NCBI GenBank assembly: GCA_016288775.1
Contig: JAEELG010000120.1
Location: forward strand, 1-64,000
Length of the DNA: 64,000 nt
Origin: Bacteroidales bacterium
GTDB taxonomy: Bacteria > Bacteroidota > Bacteroidia > Bacteroidales > UBA932
Direction: 5' to 3'
Shown: positions 56,366 to 64,000 of the stretch, piece by piece
Numbering within the stretch: the stretch's first letter is position 1
How the letters are laid out: each line of letters starts with the position of its first letter
The notes under the pieces: generated by a model
Told to the model about the DNA's origin: nothing
Database searches by the model: none
Seen by the model: only the letters and a program-made list of their open reading frames with translations
Translations under genes and position numbers: made by a program

Positions 56366-59300
56366 TTAGTTGAACATGTACCTTATACCGAGCTGCATGT
56401 ACCAGCAGTTTGCCAGAGTGTGGGTGTAGTCCCAGGTGCTCACGCCGGAGCCGACCATAGTGGAGAACACGGGAACTCCGTCGGGATCGGTGCGCTCGTA
56501 CTTGAGGATCTTGGCGTTTCCGTTGGTGTCGTGGGGAACGTCGGTGTTCCAGCTCTTGGATACGCCCCAGGTGGAATCGAACAGGTTGCCGATATTCTGG
56601 ACGTCCACGCTAACCTGCAGGGTGTTGCGGGTCTTGCCGAGGTTCACGATGAAGTCGTGGGCGAAACGGAAGTCGAACACGTGGCGGAAAGGCTGGTTGA
56701 CGGCGTAAGCCTCGGAATATTTGCCCTTGTTTGCGGTCAGATATGCATCCTGCGCGGCATACTCCCAGTAACGGTCGGCGTTGTCCTTGTCGATGAAGCG
56801 GATCTCGCTCTCGTCCTTGGGTATGTACATCAGGTCGTAGGCGTTGCCGTCGCCGTTCATGTCGTTGGCGTAGATGTAGCTGTTGCCCGAGTAGCGGAGG
56901 CCCTCATAGAAGAGGCTCCAGTGGTTGTGACCGGCATCGGTGTAGGACACGGAAGCCATGATACGGTCGGGCAGGTTGTACGAAGAGTTGTGCAGCACGT
57001 TGAAGTTGGGACCGTCGACCGAAGGGATGTACTTCCATGCGGCGGTGGCGTTGGATCCGGGCATACCGGTAACCTCCTTGCTCACGGTGTGGGTGTAGGC
57101 GGCGGTGATGTACAGGTCCTTGACGGGCTGGGTATTGATGGACACGGATGCGATGGAACCGTAGCCCTTGTTGGTGTTGGACAGGATGAAGGCGTCGACC
57201 TTGCTGTACTTGTAGCTTGCAGGATAGAGGTGACGCTGGTCCGCGCCGTTGAAGGTAGCCCAACCGGAGTTGTCGTCGGTGATGTTGTAGTTGGTGAGCA
57301 TCACGCCCTGGAGGGTCTTGTTGAAGATGTATTCGGCGCTGACGGTGAACGGGAAGGAGAAGGGCAGGGTGTAGTCGACTGCGATGGAACTCTTCCACAC
57401 CTGCGGCATCTTGAAGTTGTAATCGACTCCGGCGACCTCGCTGGGAGCGGGTGCGGTCTCAGGAGTGATGGTCTTGGGATACTTGTCGGCGTCGATGCCG
57501 TTCAGGATGTCGAGGATCTCCCACCTGTCGGTGACGAGCTTGCCGTCCTTCATCATCTTGGCGAGCACGTTGGAATCCTTCATCTTGGTAAGACGGCCCT
57601 TCACGATACCTGCGTTGGTAGGCATGTTGGTGAAGAACACCAGAGGGATACGGCCTGCGAAAAGACCGGTACCGCCGCGGATCTTGAGGCTCTTGTCGCC
57701 CAGAACGTCCCAGGAGAAGCCCAGACGGGGGCTGATCTGGATGTTGCTCTTGGGCCACTTGCCGGTGTCGACGCTGCGTCCGCCGTAGTCGATCGCCAGG
57801 GTGGCGTTGTTGGTAAGGACGTCGGCGTTGTTGAAGGACAGGTTGTCGAAACGGAGGCCGTAGGTGAGCTTGAACCGGTCGCTGACCGCCCACTCATCCT
57901 GTGCATAGGCGCCGACCTGTGCGAAACGGACCTTTGCGGAAGGATACTCGTCGCGGTCGAAGCCCCAGTCGAATGCCATTTCAACAGGAGCCTTGCCGGC
58001 ATAGAAGTCGGACAGGCTGGCGAAACGGAAAGTACCGGTACCGTTACGCATGTAAGTGTTGAGAGCCATCTGGGTCTCCACGCTTGCACCGGCGGTGATC
58101 TTGTGGGCTCCGAGATACCAGGTGATATCGTCCTTCACGTTCAGGACGGTGTTCTGGACCTTGTTCCTGTAGGTGAAGAGCTCGGTACCGAAGTCCATGT
58201 ATGGCTCGTTCTCGTGGCCCTCACCGAGGTCGCCGGCAAGGATTTCGACGAAGGGGAAGAATCCGCCGTCGTTGCCACGGACGTCCTGGATGTCGGAATA
58301 GGTGACGAGCAGCTGGTTGGACAGGTTGTCGCCGAGACGGCTGTTGAGGTCGGCGGAGACTGTCCAGAGGTTGTTCATCTGGTTGTAGAGGGAGTTGGAG
58401 AACACCAGACCGTCTTTACTTACCATGCCGTTGGACATGTCGGAAACGTCACGGGAAGTGGAAGGGATCTTCCAGGTGTTGTTGTTGGTGTAGTTGTAGC
58501 GGAGAGACAGGTGGTGTGCGTCGCTGATGTTCCAGTCGATGCGGGCAAGGAGCTTGAGGTTACCCTGGTCCTTGTTGTAATTGTCGTAGTAGCCCGGATC
58601 GTAACCGTAGTTGTCGATGAGGAACTTGCGCATGGTCTCGGCCTCGCTCTTCTGTACACGGGTGATCATCCTGTCCTCGTCGGCGACGCCGTCGGTGGAA
58701 GGACGCCACTTGATGATCTCGCTGGGGCTCGGGGACCTTTCGGCGTTCAGGAAGAAGAACAGCTTGTTCTTGACGATGGGGCCGCCGAGGGTGAAACCGT
58801 AAGTGGTCTGGCTCTCGGGAGAGCGCTCAAGGTCGACGCCGTCAACACGGTTGCCGTGAAGGTTCTCATTCTGGTGGAAGGCGTAAACGGTTCCCTTGAA
58901 GGTGTTGGTACCGGACTTGGTGACAGCGTTGATACCGCCGCCGATGAAGTTGGTCTGGCGCACGTCGTAAGGGGAAACCACGACCTGCATTTCCTCGATC
59001 GCATCGATGGAGATGGGGTTGCCGCCACCGGGAAGCGCGGCGCTCAGACCGAAGTTGTTGTTCACGTTCGCACCGTCAACGGTGAAGTTGGTGGAACGGC
59101 CGGAGCTTCCGGAGAAGTTCATTCCGTTACCGCCGTAGGGCGAGAGCTTTGCCATATCGGAGAAACTCCTGCTGATGGACGGCATCTCGGTTATCTGCCT
59201 TGAAGAGATGTTGGTCGATGCACCGGTCTTCTCCACGGTGGAGAACTTGGACGATGCAGTGGAAATCACGACCGCTTCGCTGAGGAGTTGGGAGTCATCG

Positions 59301-59632
59301 GACAGGGCTGCGTCGAGAGCGTAGACTTCGGCGAGCTGAAGCGTCACGTCGGTGTAGTTGACCTTGCGGTAACCCATGCAGGAGACCTCTACGGAGTAGG
59401 GACCGCCGGAACGCATACCGTTGATGTTGTAACGGCCTTCGGCGTTCGTGAGGCCGTAGTACTGCGACCCGGAAGGGGTGTGTACGGCCACGACGGTGGC
59501 TCCGGGGATGGCCTCCCCATTGGCATCGGTGACCTTGCCACCGAGAGACGCTGTCGTGACCTGCGCATAGGCGGACACGACAAAGAACATTGCTGCCATG
59601 GACAGCAACAGCGCTTTGAATGATTTTTTCAT
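56366..59632 (-). CDS. TonB-dependent receptor, Oar-like with carboxypeptidase-regulatory domain
   Basis: TASLGGKVTDANGEAIPGATVVAVHTPSGSQYYGLTNAEGRYNINGMRSGG; SRSTNFTVDGANVNNNFGLSAALPGGGNPISIDAIEEMQVVVSPYDVRQTNFIGGGINAVTKSGTNTFKG. Confidence 0.93.
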   Translation of the reverse strand: MKKSFKALLLSMAAMFFVVSAYAQVTTASLGGKVTDANGEAIPGATVVAVHTPSGSQYYGLTNAEGRYNINGMRSGGPYSVEVSCMGYRKVNYTDVTLQLAEVYALDAALSDDSQLLSEAVVISTASSKFSTVEKTGASTNISSRQITEMPSISRSFSDMAKLSPYGGNGMNFSGSSGRSTNFTVDGANVNNNFGLSAALPGGGNPISIDAIEEMQVVVSPYDVRQTNFIGGGINAVTKSGTNTFKGTVYAFHQNENLHGNRVDGVDLERSPESQTTYGFTLGGPIVKNKLFFFLNAERSPSPSEIIKWRPSTDGVADEDRMITRVQKSEAETMRKFLIDNYGYDPGYYDNYNKDQGNLKLLARIDWNISDAHHLSLRYNYTNNNTWKIPSTSRDVSDMSNGMVSKDGLVFSNSLYNQMNNLWTVSADLNSRLGDNLSNQLLVTYSDIQDVRGNDGGFFPFVEILAGDLGEGHENEPYMDFGTELFTYRNKVQNTVLNVKDDITWYLGAHKITAGASVETQMALNTYMRNGTGTFRFASLSDFYAGKAPVEMAFDWGFDRDEYPSAKVRFAQVGAYAQDEWAVSDRFKLTYGLRFDNLSFNNADVLTNNATLAIDYGGRSVDTGKWPKSNIQISPRLGFSWDVLGDKSLKIRGGTGLFAGRIPLVFFTNMPTNAGIVKGRLTKMKDSNVLAKMMKDGKLVTDRWEILDILNGIDADKYPKTITPETAPAPSEVAGVDYNFKMPQVWKSSIAVDYTLPFSFPFTVSAEYIFNKTLQGVMLTNYNITDDNSGWATFNGADQRHLYPASYKYSKVDAFILSNTNKGYGSIASVSINTQPVKDLYITAAYTHTVSKEVTGMPGSNATAAWKYIPSVDGPNFNVLHNSSYNLPDRIMASVSYTDAGHNHWSLFYEGLRYSGNSYIYANDMNGDGNAYDLMYIPKDESEIRFIDKDNADRYWEYAAQDAYLTANKGKYSEAYAVNQPFRHVFDFRFAHDFIVNLGKTRNTLQVSVDVQNIGNLFDSTWGVSKSWNTDVPHDTNGNAKILKYERTDPDGVPVFSTMVGSGVSTWDYTHTLANCWYMQLGIRYMFN

Positions 59633-59671
59633 ACAGTAAAAAATAACGTTAGTATTTTTTTATTTTGAGCA

Positions 59672-59679
59672 CAAAGTTA
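59672..59679 (-). promoter_or_regulatory. -7 element (TAACTTTG on minus strand) for the Oar-like receptor
   Basis: CAAAGTTA on plus strand. Confidence 0.5.
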
Positions 59680-59736
59680 TATCAAGAAAATTTCTCCTAC
59701 AACTAAGAAATGAACAATTTATTAACAATTTTTATA

Positions 59737-59744
59737 TATATTTG
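59737..59744 (+). promoter_or_regulatory. -7 element (TATATTTG) for metK
   Basis: TATATTTGC about 13 nt before the riboswitch P1 stem. Confidence 0.65.
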
Positions 59745-59754
59745 CACCCCTTAA

Positions 59755-59807
59755 CAGCGAGGACAGATTTGCCTGCTTGCAACCTCGCATTAAAAAATGC
59801 TAAAATG
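59755..59807 (+). ncRNA. SAM-II-like (SAM-II/SAM-V superfamily) riboswitch in the metK leader
   Basis: GCGAGG-ACAGATTTGCCTGCTTGCAA-CCTCGC-ATTAAAAAATGCTAAAATG: perfect 6-bp P1, conserved GATTT, TTGCAA before P1 3' strand and GCTAAA after it; 3' pseudoknot strand abuts the ATG. Confidence 0.85.
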
Positions 59808-61049
59808 AACTATCTCTTTACATCGGAGTCGGTCTCCGAAGGGCATCCCGACAAGGTCGCGGACCAGATTTCAGACGCAATTCTCGACGAGTTCCTGTCC
59901 CAGGACCCGGAGTCCAAGGTGGCATGCGAAACCTTCTGCACCGCCGGGCTCGTGGTGGTGGGCGGCGAGGTGCGTTCCGAGCACGCTTACGTCGACATCC
60001 ACGCCACCGTCCGCAAGGTCATTTCCCGCATCGGCTACAACAAGGCCGAATACGGTTTCGACGCCGCTTCCTGCGGCATAATCAGCACCATACACGAGCA
60101 GAGCGCCGACATCAACCGAGGCGTGGTGCGCGAGACGGAAGAAGAGCAGGGCGCCGGCGACCAGGGCATGATGTTCGGCTACGCCTGCCGCGACACCGAG
60201 GAATACATGCCCCTCGCGCTGTCGCTGTCGCACCGCATGCTTCAGATCCTGGCCGACATCCGGCACAACGAGCCTTCGCTCATGCCTTACCTTAGGCCCG
60301 ACGCCAAGGCGCAGTTCACCGTTGAATTCTCCTCGCACCACCACCCGGTGCGCGTACACACAATCGTTCTAAGCACCCAGCACGACGACTTCGGTACCGA
60401 CGAAGAAATGCATGCCCGCATCGAGCGCGACGTGCGTGAAATCGTGATTCCCAGGGTGATAGCTTCCCTGCCGGAGCGTACCGCTGCGCTGTTCAAGGGC
60501 GACTGGATCCTGCACGTGAACCCCACCGGAAAGTTCGTCATCGGCGGGCCCGCCGGCGACACCGGACTCACCGGGCGCAAGATCGTGGTCGACACTTACG
60601 GCGGACGCGGAGCCCACGGCGGCGGAGCCTTCTCCGGAAAAGATTCATCCAAAGTCGACCGCAGCGGCGCATATGCCGCGCGCCACATAGCCAAGAACCT
60701 GGTGGCCGCCGGCGTGTGCGACGAAGCCCTGGTGCAGCTGGCGTACGCCATCGGCGTGGCCGAGCCCGTGAGCGTGTTCGTGGAGACCTACGGCAGCGCG
60801 CACGTGGAGGGCGGTGACGCCTACATCGCATCGCGCGTCCGCGAGCTGTTCGACCTGCGACCTGCCGCCATCGTGCGCAGGTTCGGTTTGAAGAACCCGA
60901 TTTTCGGTCCCACGGCAGCGTACGGGCATGTCGGGCGCAAGCCGTACCGCGCAGTCGTAACCGTCTGCGGGGAGCAGCGCGAGGTGCAGTTCTTCGGCTG
61001 GGAGAAGCTCGACATGGTTGACGATCTGAAGCGAGCCTTCGGCCTATGA
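59805..61049 (+). CDS. metK: S-adenosylmethionine synthetase
   Basis: [68 protein letters not shown]. Confidence 0.98.
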   Translation: MNYLFTSESVSEGHPDKVADQISDAILDEFLSQDPESKVACETFCTAGLVVVGGEVRSEHAYVDIHATVRKVISRIGYNKAEYGFDAASCGIISTIHEQSADINRGVVRETEEEQGAGDQGMMFGYACRDTEEYMPLALSLSHRMLQILADIRHNEPSLMPYLRPDAKAQFTVEFSSHHHPVRVHTIVLSTQHDDFGTDEEMHARIERDVREIVIPRVIASLPERTAALFKGDWILHVNPTGKFVIGGPAGDTGLTGRKIVVDTYGGRGAHGGGAFSGKDSSKVDRSGAYAARHIAKNLVAAGVCDEALVQLAYAIGVAEPVSVFVETYGSAHVEGGDAYIASRVRELFDLRPAAIVRRFGLKNPIFGPTAAYGHVGRKPYRAVVTVCGEQREVQFFGWEKLDMVDDLKRAFGL

Positions 61050-61510
61050 GTTCCGGGAACAAGAAAAAGTCACCGCGCGTGCAGATCAGCAACAAGCGGG
61101 CGTCGTTCGACTACGAGTTTCTCGAGCAGTACGACGCCGGCATAGTGCTGGTGGGCACGGAAATCAAGTCGCTGCGGGCCGGAAAGGCCTCGCTGGCCGA
61201 CGCCTGGTGCTATTTCTCCGGCGGCGAACTGTACGTAAAGGGGATGAATATCTCCACCTATTTCTGGGCTTCCAAGTGGGGCAGTCACGAGCCGGCGCGC
61301 GACCGTAAGCTGCTGCTTACCAGGCGCGAGCTGCGGCATCTGGAGCAGGCCACCAAGACCAAGGGCCTGACCATCGTGGCCGTGCGGGCCTACATCGCCG
61401 AGAACGGTTACGCCAAACTCCACATCGCCCTGGCGCGGGGCAAGAAGGAATACGACAAGCGCGCCACCATCCGCGAAAAAGACATCCGCCGCGAGCTCGA
61501 GCGCGGGTAG
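61046..61510 (+). CDS. smpB: SsrA-binding protein
   Basis: [55 protein letters not shown] overlap with metK. Confidence 0.97.
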   Translation: MSSGNKKKSPRVQISNKRASFDYEFLEQYDAGIVLVGTEIKSLRAGKASLADAWCYFSGGELYVKGMNISTYFWASKWGSHEPARDRKLLLTRRELRHLEQATKTKGLTIVAVRAYIAENGYAKLHIALARGKKEYDKRATIREKDIRRELERG

Positions 61511-61532
61511 CGGGACTTCTGCAGGGGGATGC

Positions 61533-63056
61533 TTATTCTTCTCTAGCCAGACTGACTATTATGCTTTCAAGGATCTTTCCGACCTCGCTCGAGGGTGCGG
61601 AAACGTTGTTGGTAAGCAGGGAGAAGACGATGGTCTTGGAGCGGTCGCCGTCGGCGGGAAGGATATAGCCGCTGAAACACAGCACTCCTCCCATCGAGCC
61701 GCTCTTCATTTTTACCCTTGATTTCAGGCTGGCTTCTTCTTTTGTCAGGCGGTTATTCATCGTGCTCTTCTCCACGCCCGGAGACGGGAGAGTCTCCAGG
61801 TAATAGTCGCGTACGGGCCCGGCGTACATCTTCTTCAGGAAACGCACGAAGAATTCAGGGCTGACGTAGTTCTGGCGGGACAGGCCGCTGCCGTCGCAGA
61901 GCTTGCATGAGCCGTTCGTCTTGAGGCCCATGCCTTTCAACAGCGAATATTCGGCAATCACGGACGAGTCCCTGTCGGAACTGCCGAACATGCTGGCAGA
62001 CAGCATGTTGAACAGGGTCTCAGCATAGAAGTTGTCGCTGATGTGGTTGGTGTCACTGGCTATTCGCCAGAGCTCGGGTGACTCGGCGGACCCGAGAGCT
62101 TTCAGCTCACCGGGAGCGGCCGCAGGGCTACCCACGTCGGAGAACAGAAGGTCGGTGCGCACGTTGCCCGAAGGAGCGATGTCGCCGTATCCGCCGCCGA
62201 CAACTATATCGTTAGACATCAAATAGTTGTAGAAGAAGTAAGCGCAGGTGTATGCGCTGAATGCGTTGGTGCCTTCATGGATGTACTCCTTCCGGTCGAC
62301 CGGCAGGCTTCCGTGGAACTCTCCAAAGGGGCCGAAACGGGAAATGGCGTAAAAAATCGAATTACCGCTGCCCTTGACGCCGGTCCGTGCGGAGTTGACG
62401 TAACTCATCCACGGGGTGTCGGGATATTTGACGGTGATGCTCGGGGCTTCGCCTTCGAGTCCGGGCTTCACGCTGAAGACCTGCATGTTCTCGAATATGT
62501 TGAGTCCGGCGGGGCCGGCGGCGTATCCGTAACCCAGGTCGTCGAACTCCCATCCCGTTGCAATGTAGGGGCGCTTGAAGAAACGCGGGTCGCCGATGAT
62601 GCGGCCGGTCACCGACTTGATGCCGTTGGCGTCGAGTATCGCCTTCCAGCGGGAGAAAGTGAGCCCGAGGGTATCGGCACAGGAGGTGCTGGATCCGATG
62701 GTGGGGTCGCCTCCGCCAACGATATACAGGTCGCCCTGCAGCACGCCGTCCACAATCTGTCCTGTGTGGGCCAGGGTGGTCTTGAAGCGGTAATCGGGCC
62801 CCAGTTTGCCGAGCGCGAGCCCGGTAGTGATCAGTTTGGTGTTCGACGCCGGCAGCATCTTCAGGCCCTTGTTGTATTGGGCGAGAGTGTCGGATCCGCG
62901 CACGGCCAGGACGCCGAAAATAGCAGAACGCAGAGGCTCCTGGCGGGCGTACCCGTTGACGAGCTTCTGCGTCGTGGTGATGCGCGGACCGGCCGCCGCA
63001 GCCGCCGAAACCAGCAGGAGCGCTGCAGCCGCGCTTATCCTGAGTGAGAGTCTCAC
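61533..63056 (-). CDS. dacB: D-alanyl-D-alanine carboxypeptidase/endopeptidase (PBP4 family)
   Basis: LPASNTKLITTGLAL (SxxK), SDNFYAETLFNML (SxN), LKSRVKMKSGSMGGVLCFSGYI (KSG). Confidence 0.93.
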   Translation of the reverse strand: MRLSLRISAAAALLLVSAAAAAGPRITTTQKLVNGYARQEPLRSAIFGVLAVRGSDTLAQYNKGLKMLPASNTKLITTGLALGKLGPDYRFKTTLAHTGQIVDGVLQGDLYIVGGGDPTIGSSTSCADTLGLTFSRWKAILDANGIKSVTGRIIGDPRFFKRPYIATGWEFDDLGYGYAAGPAGLNIFENMQVFSVKPGLEGEAPSITVKYPDTPWMSYVNSARTGVKGSGNSIFYAISRFGPFGEFHGSLPVDRKEYIHEGTNAFSAYTCAYFFYNYLMSNDIVVGGGYGDIAPSGNVRTDLLFSDVGSPAAAPGELKALGSAESPELWRIASDTNHISDNFYAETLFNMLSASMFGSSDRDSSVIAEYSLLKGMGLKTNGSCKLCDGSGLSRQNYVSPEFFVRFLKKMYAGPVRDYYLETLPSPGVEKSTMNNRLTKEEASLKSRVKMKSGSMGGVLCFSGYILPADGDRSKTIVFSLLTNNVSAPSSEVGKILESIIVSLAREE

Positions 63057-63325
63057 GCTTTCTTTACTGCAGCGGAAAGTTTTTCGTAGAGAGCGTCGGT
63101 GCGCTCGAGAACCTCCTTGCGGAGTGCGTTGTAGTACTGACGTGCGGGACCTTCGACCTGATTGACCTTGTCGCGGAGTTCGTTATAGAGATCTACCGCC
63201 TCTTCCATGAGTGCGGAAGCCTTTTCCTCGGTTACCTTTGAATTGACGGCGGCGACGAGGGTGCAATCCTCGATGAATGCGCTCAGCACGTAATCGATGT
63301 CCTTCTTGATGTCTCTGAGATTCAT
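63053..63325 (-). CDS. conserved hypothetical protein
   Basis: Small intact ORF overlapping dacB start, MNLRDIKKDIDYVLSAFIEDC. Confidence 0.65.
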   Translation of the reverse strand: MNLRDIKKDIDYVLSAFIEDCTLVAAVNSKVTEEKASALMEEAVDLYNELRDKVNQVEGPARQYYNALRKEVLERTDALYEKLSAAVKKA

Positions 63326-63390
63326 ATCATTCTGAATTAATACAGCGCAAAGATACAACTATTTTTCAAATCCTTCGCCATCGCGGTTCA

Positions 63391-64000
63391 TCATTCCCAC
63401 TCGATCTCAATCTTGGTGATATAGATGGCTCCGTTGTTGGAACGGATGCCGACATAGGCATACTGATCCGCCGCCGCCGTGAAATCGATCGTGCCGGTCG
63501 CAGTCAGCGTACCGATCTTCGAGCCCTGATTGGCGTTTTCGCCCGTCGCATAGAGGTCGCCGGCGCCGGTGTAGGCCGTATTGTTGCCATACACGTCGAT
63601 GGGGTTCGAGCCGGACTCGACCGTAATCGTCACGGACTTGACCCGGCCGCCGGAGATCGTGGACACTATACCGGAGTTGCTGTTCTTGGAACGCAACTGG
63701 ATGCCACCGGAGCTGCTCTTCGCGCTATTGCCGGCATAGCGCGCGCTGGACGTCGCGGCGACATTCGAGAAGTCGGTATAGGTCGTGTTCGTAGCGGCGA
63801 GCAGGGCGGCCGTGATCGTATCCGTAGTCCCGGAAGAGTCGCCCGCAGCCCTCTGCGTGATGGTGATGGTGACATCAGCGCAGCCCTCGGCGCTCACCGT
63901 GGCCGTGTAAGTAGCAGCCGTGCTGCCCGTGTTGGCGGCGAAGGTGAGGGTCACCTCGGCATTGCCGTTGCCGGCAGTAGCGGACGGGGTGACGCCGGCT
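63391..64000 (-). CDS. BACON/Ig-like surface protein, C-terminal fragment (5' end beyond window)
   Basis: Frame open to window end: AGVTPSATAGNGNAEVTLTFAANTGSTAATYTATVSAEGCADVTITITQRA then a beta-rich C-terminal domain. Confidence 0.65.
   Translation of the reverse strand, partial: AGVTPSATAGNGNAEVTLTFAANTGSTAATYTATVSAEGCADVTITITQRAAGDSSGTTDTITAALLAATNTTYTDFSNVAATSSARYAGNSAKSSSGGIQLRSKNSNSGIVSTISGGRVKSVTITVESGSNPIDVYGNNTAYTGAGDLYATGENANQGSKIGTLTATGTIDFTAAADQYAYVGIRSNNGAIYITKIEIEWE

Noticed and set aside
56420-59203. 927-aa plus-strand ORF
   Set aside because: Antisense to the Oar-like receptor; composition typical of a shadow frame, no recognizable domain

Overview
64 kb of a moderately high-GC Bacteroidales (Bacteroidota) chromosome. 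Lineage is inferred from SusC/SusD, BACON, TonB-dependent receptor and FecR content and from TAnnTTTG-type promoters. Housekeeping genes recognised: rpoC (5'-truncated by the window), xth/exoA, cysS, guaA, tRNA-Arg(TCT), an Nfn-type ferredoxin:NADP oxidoreductase pair, a pfkB-family adenosine kinase, gpmI, an M3 peptidase, metK, smpB and dacB. Two large surface-acquisition loci stand out. (1) ECF sigma / FecR / SusC / SusD followed by GLUG/BACON lipoproteins and a phosphodiester-glycosidase-like protein (11.7-25.2 kb). (2) A locus at 45.6-59.6 kb with two TonB-dependent receptors, three multi-OB-fold/BACON surface proteins, a BACON-fused DNA/RNA non-specific endonuclease and an EEP-family nuclease/phosphatase lipoprotein. 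I interpret locus 2 as a candidate extracellular nucleic-acid utilisation system and it is my main candidate for an undescribed system. Other notable signals: a SAM-II-like riboswitch directly abutting the metK start codon; a 130-bp cloverleaf element with perfect 30-bp inverted repeats; two more hairpin-array intergenic elements; a 65-bp hairpin repeat that re-creates the 3' tail of the neighbouring gene; and an AAA ATPase gene bracketed by TTTTCTGCTAAA palindromes and by a duplicated signal-peptide remnant of the adjacent EEP gene. All family calls come from reading the translated sequence; no database search was possible.
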